Source: Mesorhizobium loti CJ3sym
GTDB taxonomy: Bacteria > Pseudomonadota > Alphaproteobacteria > Rhizobiales > Rhizobiaceae
Reading direction: 5' to 3'
DNA: 64,000 nucleotides
Assembly: GCF_000472785.1 (NCBI RefSeq)
Contig: NZ_AXAL01000003.1
Coordinates: 248,001 to 312,000, forward strand
In this document: piece by piece, positions 36,263 through 45,668 of the stretch
Layout of the letters: each line of letters begins with the position of its first letter
Numbering within the stretch: position 1 is the first letter of the stretch
The notes under the pieces: model-generated
Database searches by the model: none
What the model was told of the DNA's origin: nothing
What the model saw: the letters and a program-made list of their open reading frames with translations, nothing else
Translations under genes and position numbers: made by a program

Positions 36263-37338
36263 CAGACCGCACCCGAAACCGAGGCGAGTTCGACCCGCTC
36301 GCCTGATACAACCGAGCGGGCGATCGCCACCATGGCGCGGATCGAGGCGATACCGTCCTCGACATTGGCGCCGCGCATCGGCGCGCCGTTGAGCACAGTG
36401 TCGGCAAGGCCTTCCAACTGGCGGCGGAAGAAATGACCGTCGGCGCCGAGCGGTTTGCGCGAGGTCGCGTCCTTCTCATGGAAAATGTCGACCTCGCTGG
36501 CGCGGAAGTACCAGGGGTTGAAGGTTTTGGCGATGACCGAACCGTTCTCGCCATAGAGCTGGAAACCCTCGTGCCAGTCCATCCTAACGGCAACGGTCAA
36601 GTCGAGATGGCCAAGCGCGCCGCTGGCGAATTCGGTCTCGACGAACCAGCAATAGGCGCCGAAGCGTTCGTTGAGACGGGCACGGACCGCTGTGATGTCT
36701 CCGCACAGGAAACGCGCCGTGTCGACGAGATGCGAGCCGTGCGCCAGCATGAAATATTGCCTGAGATCAGCCTTCGGATTGCCCGACGGTTTCTTCGCGA
36801 GTTTGCTGGTGACGGGCAGCGGCTGGATGGCATCGGTGTTGGTGTAGCGGTGGGTGGAATCGCAGTACCAGGCCTTCAGCGCCAGCACCTCGCCCATCTC
36901 GTCGCGGACGAAGTCGCGCGCGGCCTCCAGCGCCGGGTCGAAGCGCTTCATGTGGCCGACCTGCAGCACCTTGCCCGAACGCTTCACTGCTGCCGCCAGT
37001 GCCTCGCCTTCCTCGACTGAGGTGCCGATCGGCTTTTCGCAGAGAACATGCTTGCCGGCGTCGAGCGCCTTGATCGACATCGGCACGTGATAGGCATCCG
37101 ACGTGGCGACGATCACGGCTTCCAGCTCGGGATCGGCGAGCATGGCGTCGTAGTCGGCATACATCTTTTGCGGCTCGTAGGTGGCACCCATGCGCGCGAG
37201 CAAATCGGGCGCCGCGTCGCAGATGGCATAGAGATCGGCATTGGCGGCCTTCGTGCAGGATTGCAGATGCGCGAACTGCGCGATGGGGCCGCAGCCGAGT
37301 ACGCCGACTCTCAGGCGTCTGTCTTGTTTCTTGATCAT
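36262..37338 (-). CDS. Gfo/Idh/MocA-family oxidoreductase
   Basis: The protein has 358 residues from the ATG at 37338; upstream in-frame codons overlap the preceding isomerase gene. The Rossmann motif VGVLGCGPIAQFAHL and the catalytic-lysine motif CEKPIGTS are clear, and a GH-like substrate domain follows. Members oxidise or reduce sugars and inositols with NAD(P). Together with an IolE-like isomerase encoded just upstream it suggests an oxidise-dehydrate or oxidise-epimerise step on the imported sugar. Confidence 0.87.
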   Translation of the reverse strand: MIKKQDRRLRVGVLGCGPIAQFAHLQSCTKAANADLYAICDAAPDLLARMGATYEPQKMYADYDAMLADPELEAVIVATSDAYHVPMSIKALDAGKHVLCEKPIGTSVEEGEALAAAVKRSGKVLQVGHMKRFDPALEAARDFVRDEMGEVLALKAWYCDSTHRYTNTDAIQPLPVTSKLAKKPSGNPKADLRQYFMLAHGSHLVDTARFLCGDITAVRARLNERFGAYCWFVETEFASGALGHLDLTVAVRMDWHEGFQLYGENGSVIAKTFNPWYFRASEVDIFHEKDATSRKPLGADGHFFRRQLEGLADTVLNGAPMRGANVEDGIASIRAMVAIARSVVSGERVELASVSGAV

Positions 37339-37349
37339 CGTCTCGTTCT

Positions 37350-38171
37350 TCAGGCGCCGTAGCTGCGCATTGTCTGGCGGTTGATCTTGACCGCGCCGGC
37401 GGGGTCGTCGGCGGCGGTGTCGGATTCCTCTTCCAGCACCAGCCAGCCGTTGAAGTGTGGCGCAGTGTTTGCGATCTCGATGACCGCTGATGTGTCGCAG
37501 ACGCCCTTGCCCAGCATCGACCATGTGCCCTTGGCATCGACGTCCTTCAAATGGATGTAACGGATGCGGTCGCGATAGGTGCGCAGCGTGTCGGACATGT
37601 CCTTGTGGCCGCGCAAGATATGGCCGGTATCCGGCACCCAGCCCACCAGATCGGGGTCGAGCAAGGCAAAGATCGCGTCATAGTCGGCGCGGTCGAACAG
37701 CAGTGTGTTGTGGTGCGAACTCGGATGCACCGCCACCTGGACGCCGGCCTTGCGGCCGAGCTCGCCGGCCTTGTTGTAAACCTCCGCCGCGATGGCGAAC
37801 TTGTCGTCGCGCGGCCCGTCGGACACCACGGTTGCCGACCCCATCGACACCAGTGCGCCGGGAAAGGCGGAAGCGAAATCGATCCAGCGCCGCGCCGCCT
37901 CGAGGTCAGCACCGATCTCCTCCTTGAGCGTAAAACCACTGTCCGACCCGAAGGCGAAGGAAACGAGTGTCAGGCCGGACGACTTCAGCGCGGCGGCGAA
38001 CTCCGACGGCCGGTCGGCGTAGCGGCCGATCATGGTGTCGGTGATCTCGATGCCGGAATAGCCGCCATCGGCGATGGCCTTCAACAGATCGTCGGGGCCG
38101 CCTGTGAACCGGTCTCCCAGCATTTCCCAGGTGAAGGTCTGGCAGCCGACTTTGAGGTCTTTCACGTTCAT
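37350..38171 (-). CDS. TIM-barrel isomerase/dehydratase (IolE/inosose-dehydratase-like)
   Basis: The protein has 273 residues. KVGCQTFTWEMLGDRF near the start, VAVHPSSHHNTLLF, VGWVPDTGHILRGHKD and YIHLKDVDAKGTW carry the metal ligands typical of inosose dehydratases and related epimerases. It closes with WLVLEEESDT. It precedes the Gfo/Idh gene by 11 bases; such pairs act sequentially in inositol-type pathways. Other inositol genes are absent here, so its substrate is probably a different keto-sugar. Confidence 0.83.
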   Translation of the reverse strand: MNVKDLKVGCQTFTWEMLGDRFTGGPDDLLKAIADGGYSGIEITDTMIGRYADRPSEFAAALKSSGLTLVSFAFGSDSGFTLKEEIGADLEAARRWIDFASAFPGALVSMGSATVVSDGPRDDKFAIAAEVYNKAGELGRKAGVQVAVHPSSHHNTLLFDRADYDAIFALLDPDLVGWVPDTGHILRGHKDMSDTLRTYRDRIRYIHLKDVDAKGTWSMLGKGVCDTSAVIEIANTAPHFNGWLVLEEESDTAADDPAGAVKINRQTMRSYGA

Positions 38172-38234
38172 CCTTTCAATCCTTGATACCGCTTATTGCT
38201 TGATGCCACTCTGCGTCGCCGTGGGAAGGACATC

Positions 38235-39077
38235 CTATTTAACCGAGCCCGCGGTCATGCCGGCGAGGAAGTACCTCTGGGCAACGAGGTAGATGAACAA
38301 GAGCGGTAGCGAGCCGAGCACGCTCATCGCCATCATCTGGTTCCATTCGAAGGCGTGCTGCCCCATCAACAGCTGGATGCCGATCGGGACGGTGCGCATG
38401 GACGTTGACTTCGTCAGCGTCAGCGCAAAGAGAAATTCGTTCCAGCACAACAGGAAGGTGTAGACCGACGTCGCCACGATACCGGGCAGTGAAATCGGGA
38501 CAACCACCCGCCAAAGCGCTGTCCAACTGGTGCCGCCATCGACAGCCACGGCTTCATCGAGATCGCGGGGCAAGGTGTTCAGATATCCCGTCATCAGCAG
38601 GATCGCGTAGGGCAGTGTAAATACCAGGTAAGTCAGGATCAGCGCGAGGTAGGTATCGAAGATACCGTATGAGACGACAAGCCCGAAGAAGGGGATCAAA
38701 AGTGTGATCGGCGGAATCGTCTGCGTGCTGATGATGAGTGTGTTCAGGCTGCCCTTGCCACGGAAGTTGAAGCGGCTGAACCCGTAGGCCGCCAGCAAGG
38801 CGATCAGCACCGTCAGCACCGTCACCGTTCCCGCCACGAAATAGCTGTTGAAGAAGAAGCGCAGCTTGACCGGGTCGCCAAGGATGGCTGCGTAAGCTTC
38901 CAGCGTGAAGGCCTTGGGCAAAATGGTTGGCGGCAGGGCAAAGATTTCGGTATTCGATTTGAACGAACTGCTCAGCATCCAGTAGATCGGGAATGCCGCG
39001 AAAAAGAGCCCCGCTGCAAGCGCTACATGGAGCGCGACGGTGATCAGCCTGTCCTTCGGTGTATGCCTTTTCCTCAT
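38235..39077 (-). CDS. carbohydrate ABC transporter permease (MalG-like)
   Basis: The protein has 280 residues with six predicted membrane helices; the coupling loop EAVAVDGGTSWTALWRVVVP matches the MalG family. It is the second permease of the importer in the 12-gene operon, starting 5 bases after the first permease gene. It forms the inner-membrane channel with that subunit. Confidence 0.9.
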   Translation of the reverse strand: MRKRHTPKDRLITVALHVALAAGLFFAAFPIYWMLSSSFKSNTEIFALPPTILPKAFTLEAYAAILGDPVKLRFFFNSYFVAGTVTVLTVLIALLAAYGFSRFNFRGKGSLNTLIISTQTIPPITLLIPFFGLVVSYGIFDTYLALILTYLVFTLPYAILLMTGYLNTLPRDLDEAVAVDGGTSWTALWRVVVPISLPGIVATSVYTFLLCWNEFLFALTLTKSTSMRTVPIGIQLLMGQHAFEWNQMMAMSVLGSLPLLFIYLVAQRYFLAGMTAGSVK

Positions 39078-39082
39078 GGTGA

Positions 39083-39979
39083 CTACCGAGCCTTTTGATA
39101 GCGGATATAGAACAGCGTCAGGCCGAGAGAGATCAACAAGATGACCACGGCGCTCGCCGAAGCCTGCGACAGGTTGTAGCTCGAAAACGCCAGCTTGTAC
39201 GTGTAGGTGCTGAGGACCTCGGTCGAGTAGATCGGGCCACCGCCTGTCGTTATCCAGATTAGCGGGAAGACCTGCATGGTCCAGATGAAGTCGAGCAGCG
39301 AGATGCTGATGATGATCGGCATCAGCTGCGGAATGGTGATGAAGATCAGCTTTTGGTAGGCTTTTGCCCCGTCGATATCGGCGGCCTCGTAGAAATCCTT
39401 GGGAATGCCCTGCAAACCCGCGAGCAGGCTGACCATGAAGAGCGGATAACCCGCCCAGATATTGGCGAAGGTGACGGCGTGCAGCGCGGTCTCAGGCGAA
39501 GAAAACCATTCGACCTTGGAACCGATGATGCCCAATTGCAGGAGCATGCTGTTCACGACGCCGTTCGGCTCGAGCAGCAGGCGCCAGATCACGGCGATGA
39601 TCACCGCGGTGAACAGCCAGGGCAGTATGTAGAGCACACGCAGAATATTGCGCAGCATCGGATTGATGCGGTCGCTGTTCAGCATGAGCGCGAAGATCAT
39701 GCCGATGGTCATGTGGAAAATGACACTCATGCATGTGAAGTAGAGCGTGTGCCACAGCGAAGCCCAGAACACCGGATCGTTGAAGATCGCCTGGTAGTGT
39801 TTCAGTCCGGCAAAGGACGGGTCGCGACGCAGCACCGCGCTGTTCTGGAACGAATAGCCAATCACCGTCACCATCGGCAGCAGCATCAGCAGGCTGATGA
39901 TCACGAGCGAGGGCGACAGATAGAGGTAGGGTGCGACCGCTCGTTTCAGCTTGTGGTGGGAGCGCTTTTGCCGGGTCAT
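39083..39979 (-). CDS. carbohydrate ABC transporter permease (MalF-like)
   Basis: The protein has 298 residues from the ATG at 39979 (MTRQKRSHHK), preceded by AAGG; an earlier in-frame start would reach into the spacer. It has six membrane helices and a coupling motif EAADIDGAKAYQKLIFITIPQL at about residues 200-221, recognised from EAADIDGA. It is the first permease of the importer and is separated from the binding-protein gene by a strong stem-loop. Confidence 0.9.
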   Translation of the reverse strand: MTRQKRSHHKLKRAVAPYLYLSPSLVIISLLMLLPMVTVIGYSFQNSAVLRRDPSFAGLKHYQAIFNDPVFWASLWHTLYFTCMSVIFHMTIGMIFALMLNSDRINPMLRNILRVLYILPWLFTAVIIAVIWRLLLEPNGVVNSMLLQLGIIGSKVEWFSSPETALHAVTFANIWAGYPLFMVSLLAGLQGIPKDFYEAADIDGAKAYQKLIFITIPQLMPIIISISLLDFIWTMQVFPLIWITTGGGPIYSTEVLSTYTYKLAFSSYNLSQASASAVVILLISLGLTLFYIRYQKAR

Positions 39980-40057
39980 GTGCCAACCTTGGGATACGCC
40001 TTCAAGAGAAGGTAAGCTTCTAAAACAGGTCCATCTCAATTTGCCGATCCGTTGGTG

Positions 40058-40085
40058 CCGGGTGGCCCAAAGTCAGGCCACCCGG
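40058..40085 (-). other. intercistronic stem-loop after the second binding-protein gene
   Basis: A perfect 10-base inverted repeat (CCGGGTGGCC at 40058-40067 and GGCCACCCGG at 40076-40085) with an 8-base loop lies 28 bases past the binding-protein stop. There is no T-run, so it probably stabilises the upstream message or attenuates, rather than fully terminates. Confidence 0.6.
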
Positions 40086-40113
40086 TCGAAGATAGCAAAC
40101 GGGAACAGGCCGA

Positions 40114-41361
40114 TCAGAATTTCGCCATCCAGCCCTTCTGAGCGGCGGCGGCGGCTTGTTCAGGAGACTGCTCGCCGGCGAGCATCTTCTGGGCTTGCAC
40201 GTCGAACTGGGTCATCAGGTCTTCAGCCACCGGCAGGCCCGTGAACTCATTGGCGAGATAACCGGTCTTGAAGATTTCAAAAGCCTTGGCGAAAGCCTTG
40301 TCCGAGGTCACGAAATCGGGCTTGGCGTTGACGTTGCCCGGGAAGGCGTTTGCAAGCGACACGAGCTTGGCGTTCACCTTTTCACTCATCAGATATTGGA
40401 CTAGTTTCCAGGCCTCTTCCTGATGTTTCGAGGCAGCAGAGATGCCGATGCCCCAGGAGGCATAGGGAAGGCCGCGCTTGCCCGTATAGCCCTCCACGAC
40501 CGGGACCGGGATGAGGTCGAAGTTCAGCTTGGGATTGCGCTTGCGGATGAGGTTCACATGCGCGAGCGAGTCGATCATCATCCCGACCCGGTCGTTGACG
40601 AATTCCTCGACCTTTTCCTGTTCGGTCTTGGTGGCGATGCCGGGCGAGATGGTGCCCGCGTCATTGAGCGATTTAACGAAGGTGAGCATGTCCACCACGG
40701 GCTTGCCCTCGAGAGCGGGCTTGCCGTCCGCCATCATCGACTGACCCGATGCCCAGACCCACGACATCATGTCGTTCTGGACGCCGGACGGCGTTTGCAG
40801 CGACAGCGGCAGCACCCAGCCATACTGGTTCTTGTCGGCATGGGTCATCTTCTTGGCGGCTTCGAGAAACTCGGCGCGGGTCGACGGCAGCTTGGTCACG
40901 CCGGCCTGGGCGGCGAGGTCCAGATTGACGAAGACAGGATAGACGAAGGAAGCGACGGGAAACATCACCGCCTTGCCGTCCACCTTGATGATGTCCGCGA
41001 CTTGGGCCTTGTCGAACTTGCTCGCATCCATCATCGGGTTCATGTCGGCCAGCGCACCCTGCGCGTTCAGATTGTTCACCCAGGCGCCGTCGAGACCGAC
41101 GACGTCGCTGAGCGTTCCGGTTGCAGCGCCAACCGAGATCTGGTCTCGCGTGGTCGCATAGGGACCGCTGACCAGCGTCACCTTGATGCCGGGATTCGCG
41201 GCCTCGAAATCGTCCATGATTTTCCGCAAGGAGCCTGCGGGCAGTTCAGGCTCCCACCATTGGGTGAATTCCAGCGTCGTGTCCGCCATGGCGGCGGTTG
41301 CGCCAAGCAACCAGGCTGCCGCGGCTATTTTCAGCATCGCGGGCTTTATCCGAAACGTCAT
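40114..41361 (-). CDS. carbohydrate ABC transporter substrate-binding protein
   Basis: The protein has 415 residues from the ATG at 41361, which follows GGAGGAG. A Sec signal peptide (FRIKPAMLKIAAAAWLLGA) probably ends after AMA. The mature part opens with LEFTQWWEPEL and contains FVYPVFVNLDLAAQAGV and SWGIGISAASKHQEEAWKL, typical of family 1 sugar-binding proteins. It lies between the ATPase gene (124-base gap) and the permease genes. The ligand is unknown; monosaccharide or disaccharide is likely. Confidence 0.9.
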   Translation of the reverse strand: MTFRIKPAMLKIAAAAWLLGATAAMADTTLEFTQWWEPELPAGSLRKIMDDFEAANPGIKVTLVSGPYATTRDQISVGAATGTLSDVVGLDGAWVNNLNAQGALADMNPMMDASKFDKAQVADIIKVDGKAVMFPVASFVYPVFVNLDLAAQAGVTKLPSTRAEFLEAAKKMTHADKNQYGWVLPLSLQTPSGVQNDMMSWVWASGQSMMADGKPALEGKPVVDMLTFVKSLNDAGTISPGIATKTEQEKVEEFVNDRVGMMIDSLAHVNLIRKRNPKLNFDLIPVPVVEGYTGKRGLPYASWGIGISAASKHQEEAWKLVQYLMSEKVNAKLVSLANAFPGNVNAKPDFVTSDKAFAKAFEIFKTGYLANEFTGLPVAEDLMTQFDVQAQKMLAGEQSPEQAAAAAQKGWMAKF

Positions 41362-41485
41362 TTTTTTCTCCTCCTTCTCTAGGATCGACCGCACAATGCA
41401 GCCGATCGTCTGCTTCATTCAGAAGTCTTCTTACGTGTACTTTCGCAGGCGCCTCGCTCTCGCCTGCGGGCTCTGCCACAATTCT

Positions 41486-42631
<1,146 letters not shown>

Positions 42632-42683
42632 ATTCCTCCCTCCACAGTTCTAAGCCACTGATTTTTATTGTCCTTCTTGGCCC

Positions 42684-42697
42684 TTTCGCCTGTGAAA
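42684..42697. promoter_or_regulatory. partial TTTCG-type operator before the ATPase gene
   Basis: TTTCGCCTGTGAAA lies in the 89-base spacer between the PfkB kinase and ABC ATPase genes. It resembles the TTTCGAAA boxes of the DeoR-type regulator at the head of the operon. It may mark an internal regulated promoter for the transport genes. The match is incomplete. Confidence 0.3.
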
Positions 42698-42720
42698 ATG
42701 TTTCCTCGGATAGTTTCAGG

Positions 42721-43671
42721 CTATGTTCCGGTATCGAGTTGCGCATATCTGAGTTCGACTGCCGACGGCGCTTTCGTCGACGCCAGGAGTTCGGTGACCT
42801 GGTCGGCGGTCGGGAGCGCCTCGCGCCCGCCACGCCCCGTTATCGAAAAGGCCGCCGCCGCGGCAGCGAATGCCACCCGGCCGGCGGTGTCGGCCCCGCG
42901 CGTCAATGCATGGGCGTAGGCGCCATGAAAGCAGTCACCGGCTCCGGTCGAGTCGACGACGAGAACCCGGTGCGGAGGCAGGTGCCAGAGCCCTGTCTCA
43001 TCGCGTCCGCGATAGTACACGCCCCTGCCGCCATCGGTCAGAACCACGGCGGACCGCGACGGCAACCACAATGCATCGAGCATCTCGGCGGGCGATCGGC
43101 ACCCCGTGGCAGTCCGCGCAAAGCCGAGTGGCAGAATGAGATGGTCGCAGAGCGTGATCAGCCGCTCGGTGGCTGGGCCGCTGCTCCATTCGATATCGCC
43201 GAGGATCGCAAGGCCGAGATCGCGAGCCCGAGTCACGACATCCAGCGACCGGATGGCATAGCTATCGACGATCAGGACGGTCGCACGGCTGAGAACCTCG
43301 TCTGGAAAGTCCGGCGCGGTGCCCAGCATCGCTTCGTCGTCATACGCGATGAACCGCTCCCCATCCGAACCGACGGTGATGCGCGAGCGTACCGGGCGCG
43401 CATGCGGGTGGCGCGGCGCGAATGCGGTTTCAACACCGCTCTCAACGAGATCGCACAACACGGCGTCGTCGGTGGCACTGCCCAGCCATCCGACGAAGCC
43501 GGCGCTACCGCCGAGCCGCGCGACGGCGGCAAGTGCTGTCGCGACATTTCCCCCGAAAGCTCGGGCACTCTGCAGAACCTTCCCCTTGCCCGCCGACAAC
43601 GGCTGATCGACATAGACGATGTCGTCGATCGCGATAGCTCCGAAGCCGAGGATTGAAGGGACGGTGGGCAT
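42721..43671 (-). CDS. PfkB-family carbohydrate kinase
   Basis: The protein has 316 residues. GFGAIAIDDIVYVD at the N-terminus, FGGNVATALAAVARLG for ligand binding, and VDSTGAGDCFHGAY with the catalytic Asp and anion hole are PfkB (ribokinase-like) signatures. It begins 3 bases after the class I aldolase gene. Kinase plus aldolase suggests a sugar phosphate is cleaved to trioses, as in tagatose or Lsr-type pathways. The exact sugar is not deducible. Confidence 0.9.
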   Translation of the reverse strand: MPTVPSILGFGAIAIDDIVYVDQPLSAGKGKVLQSARAFGGNVATALAAVARLGGSAGFVGWLGSATDDAVLCDLVESGVETAFAPRHPHARPVRSRITVGSDGERFIAYDDEAMLGTAPDFPDEVLSRATVLIVDSYAIRSLDVVTRARDLGLAILGDIEWSSGPATERLITLCDHLILPLGFARTATGCRSPAEMLDALWLPSRSAVVLTDGGRGVYYRGRDETGLWHLPPHRVLVVDSTGAGDCFHGAYAHALTRGADTAGRVAFAAAAAAFSITGRGGREALPTADQVTELLASTKAPSAVELRYAQLDTGT

Positions 43672-43674
43672 CGT

Positions 43675-44475
43675 TCAGGCACCCGCTCTCGCCAACGCGT
43701 CTTGCGCCGAAAGGCCGTCATGGATGACGCCCCGAAAGGCAATCGCTGCCTTTTCCGGATCGCCATGCCCCCAGAGATTGCGGCCCACCACGGCACCGCG
43801 CGCGCCGGCACGGATGGCGTCCGCCGTCTGCTGAAGGGCGCCGAGCAGCGTGTCGGTCTTCGGACCACCGGCGATCACAACCGGCACCGGGCAGGTCCGA
43901 ACGGTCTCTCGAAACGACTCGAAATCGCCCGTGTAACCGATCTTGATCACGTCGACGCCGGACTCGTAGCCGATGCGTGCCGCATAGGCGATCTCGTCGG
44001 GGGTGAAGACGATTTTTGCCCCATCAGTGAAATCGCGAGGGTAGATATGCGCCACCACCGGCATGCCGTAGCGGGCCGCCGCATTCACCGAATCGGTCAG
44101 CCAGCGTATGTATTTGCCCTCGGTCGCGCCGCGCACCGGAATGGCCACGGCCAACGCATCGGCGCCAGCGCGCACCGCATCCTCGGGCGTTGCAATCAGT
44201 TCACTGATGCGATCGTCCGGGGTGAAGCAGCCGGCCTGGATCACCAGGGCAGCCTTGCCCGCGTATTGCGGCCACAGATGGCGCGCGGTGCCGGGCTGGA
44301 TGCTGACGTAGTCGGGCTTGCCCACCATGACGCGTGCAAGCGCGCCGGGCAGGTCGGCAAGACCTCCTTTGCGTACATCGCCATAGCCGACAAAGTGGTC
44401 GACCGCGCCGCCAAAAAGATTTCCCGATGGATGTGAGAAGAGGCGCGCCAGGCGCACCTTGGTTCCGAGGCTCAT
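43675..44475 (-). CDS. class I (DeoC/LacD/LsrF-type) aldolase
   Basis: The protein has 266 residues from the ATG at 44475, which has GGAGAG about 11 bases upstream; a TTG at 44493 is less likely. The fold is the DhnA/LsrF TIM barrel: VDHFVGYG near the start, Schiff-base lysine in GVDVIKIGYTGD, VVIAGGPKTD and a terminal GAVVGRNLWGH phosphate site. These enzymes cleave or thiolyse ketose phosphates. It is the first gene of the 12-gene operon, divergent from the DeoR-type regulator. Confidence 0.85.
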   Translation of the reverse strand: MSLGTKVRLARLFSHPSGNLFGGAVDHFVGYGDVRKGGLADLPGALARVMVGKPDYVSIQPGTARHLWPQYAGKAALVIQAGCFTPDDRISELIATPEDAVRAGADALAVAIPVRGATEGKYIRWLTDSVNAAARYGMPVVAHIYPRDFTDGAKIVFTPDEIAYAARIGYESGVDVIKIGYTGDFESFRETVRTCPVPVVIAGGPKTDTLLGALQQTADAIRAGARGAVVGRNLWGHGDPEKAAIAFRGVIHDGLSAQDALARAGA

Positions 44476-44523
44476 GAGTCCAAAACTCTCCAATTGATTG
44501 ACTTCAAAATCCCGGACCCAGTG

Positions 44524-44568
44524 TTTTCGAAAGAAAGAATAAATGCAACCTTTCGAAATCTTTCGAAA
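44524..44568. promoter_or_regulatory. TTTCGAAA operator array between the sugar operon and its DeoR-type regulator
   Basis: Three TTTCGAAA palindromes lie at 44525-44532, 44551-44558 and 44561-44568; the last two are exactly 10 bases apart, one helical turn. DeoR/GlpR-family repressors typically bind repeats rich in TTTCG. The 162-base divergent spacer is therefore a convincing autoregulated control region. Boxes are visible; binding is inferred. Confidence 0.72.
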
Positions 44569-44637
44569 TCGCTTATTTTTGGCAGAGTGAACCGAGGCCA
44601 GGGCGATCGCTTGGCGGATGGAGGCAAGGACAGGGCA

Positions 44638-45399
44638 ATGTTGTCAGAGCAGAGACGCCAATCGATCCTGGGTGAAGTGCAACGCAGCGGACAGGTTCGC
44701 ATCAAGGACCTGTCAGACGATTTTGGCGTGTCGGAAGTCACGGTGCGCTCCGACCTCGATATACTCGACCGCAAGGGACTGCTGACCAAGACCCGTGGAG
44801 GGGCGGTGACCCGGACCACAGATTCGACCACGGCCGCGTTTGCCCGGCGGATGCAAACGAACCTCGATGCAAAGAAACGCATCGCCCGGGCAGCGGTAGA
44901 ACTGTTCGAGGACAACCAGTCGGTCATCTTCGATGGCGGCTCGACATTGATGCAGGTTGCCATGCTGTTACCGCCGCTCAGCAATGTCGTGGTCGCGGCC
45001 ACGGCGATGAATATCGTGCAGCATCTGATGCATCGGCCCGGGCTCGACGTTCACATGATCGGTGGCCGGGTCTATCCAGACACGGTGAGCACGCTGATCA
45101 CCGATGCCGACACGGCTCTCGGCGGCTTGGTGGCGCATCAGGTCTTTGTTGGAGCGCATGCGATTGACTCGTCACTGGATGTGGTCGACGTGAACGAAGA
45201 CATGGCGCGAACGAAGCGAAACCTCGTGCGCATGGCCCGGCGCGTTGTCCTCCTTGCGGATTCGAGCAAATGGGGCGTCAGCGGGACCTCCAAGGCATTC
45301 TCGCTGTCGAGCGTCGATGTTGTGATCACCGACGATGGCCTGTCTGACCCGATACGCAGCCAGCTTGATAGGACCGGGGCCAAGGTAATCTATGCCTGA
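44638..45399 (+). CDS. DeoR/GlpR-family transcriptional repressor
   Basis: The protein has 253 residues from the ATG at 44638, normal for the family; a longer frame upstream would read through the operator array. The N-terminal winged helix (LSEQRRQSILGEVQRSG, then VRIKDLSDDFGVSEVTVRSDL) and the DeoR signature RTRGGA-like KTRGGAVT are clear. The C-terminal sugar-phosphate sensor has FDGGSTLMQVA and VFVGAHAID. It is divergent from the 12-gene operon and probably represses it until a phosphorylated intermediate accumulates. Confidence 0.9.
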   Translation: MLSEQRRQSILGEVQRSGQVRIKDLSDDFGVSEVTVRSDLDILDRKGLLTKTRGGAVTRTTDSTTAAFARRMQTNLDAKKRIARAAVELFEDNQSVIFDGGSTLMQVAMLLPPLSNVVVAATAMNIVQHLMHRPGLDVHMIGGRVYPDTVSTLITDADTALGGLVAHQVFVGAHAIDSSLDVVDVNEDMARTKRNLVRMARRVVLLADSSKWGVSGTSKAFSLSSVDVVITDDGLSDPIRSQLDRTGAKVIYA

Positions 45400-45464
45400 C
45401 CCCGTCTCGGTCCCTGGCCGCGACGGACATATCCAATGCGCGCATGACCCATGCGATTCGTATC

Positions 45465-45482
45465 GGCGGCCGGCCGCCTTTT
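45465..45482 (+). terminator. possible terminator after the DeoR-type gene
   Basis: GGCGG-CCGG-CCGCC followed by TTTT lies 66 bases past the regulator stop. The stem is short (5 base pairs) but GC-only, and the T-run is brief, so this is a moderate candidate. Confidence 0.45.
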
Positions 45483-45564
45483 CACGTTTGTCATTTTCTC
45501 CTCCCAGGGCTGGCAGCCTCCCGAATGTCGCACCAGCATTTTCGCATGTTCTATAAAAATTTTA

Positions 45565-45574
45565 CGCGCGTCAA
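45565..45574. promoter_or_regulatory. possible LacI-type half operator upstream of the Gfo/Idh gene
   Basis: CGCGCGTCAA occurs here and again at 48941-48950, upstream of the LacI-family gene, each time beside an AT-rich stretch. Sharing between the regulator and the gene cluster it borders suggests a common operator. Chance occurrence cannot be excluded. Confidence 0.3.
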
Positions 45575-45668
45575 GATTTAAAATGTTGTATAGCGCTTGG
45601 CCAGAATGATCCGTTGCCGGCGCGGCGGATCCGGCAGAGCATGACGAAGTTGGGAGGAACGGCCAGAA

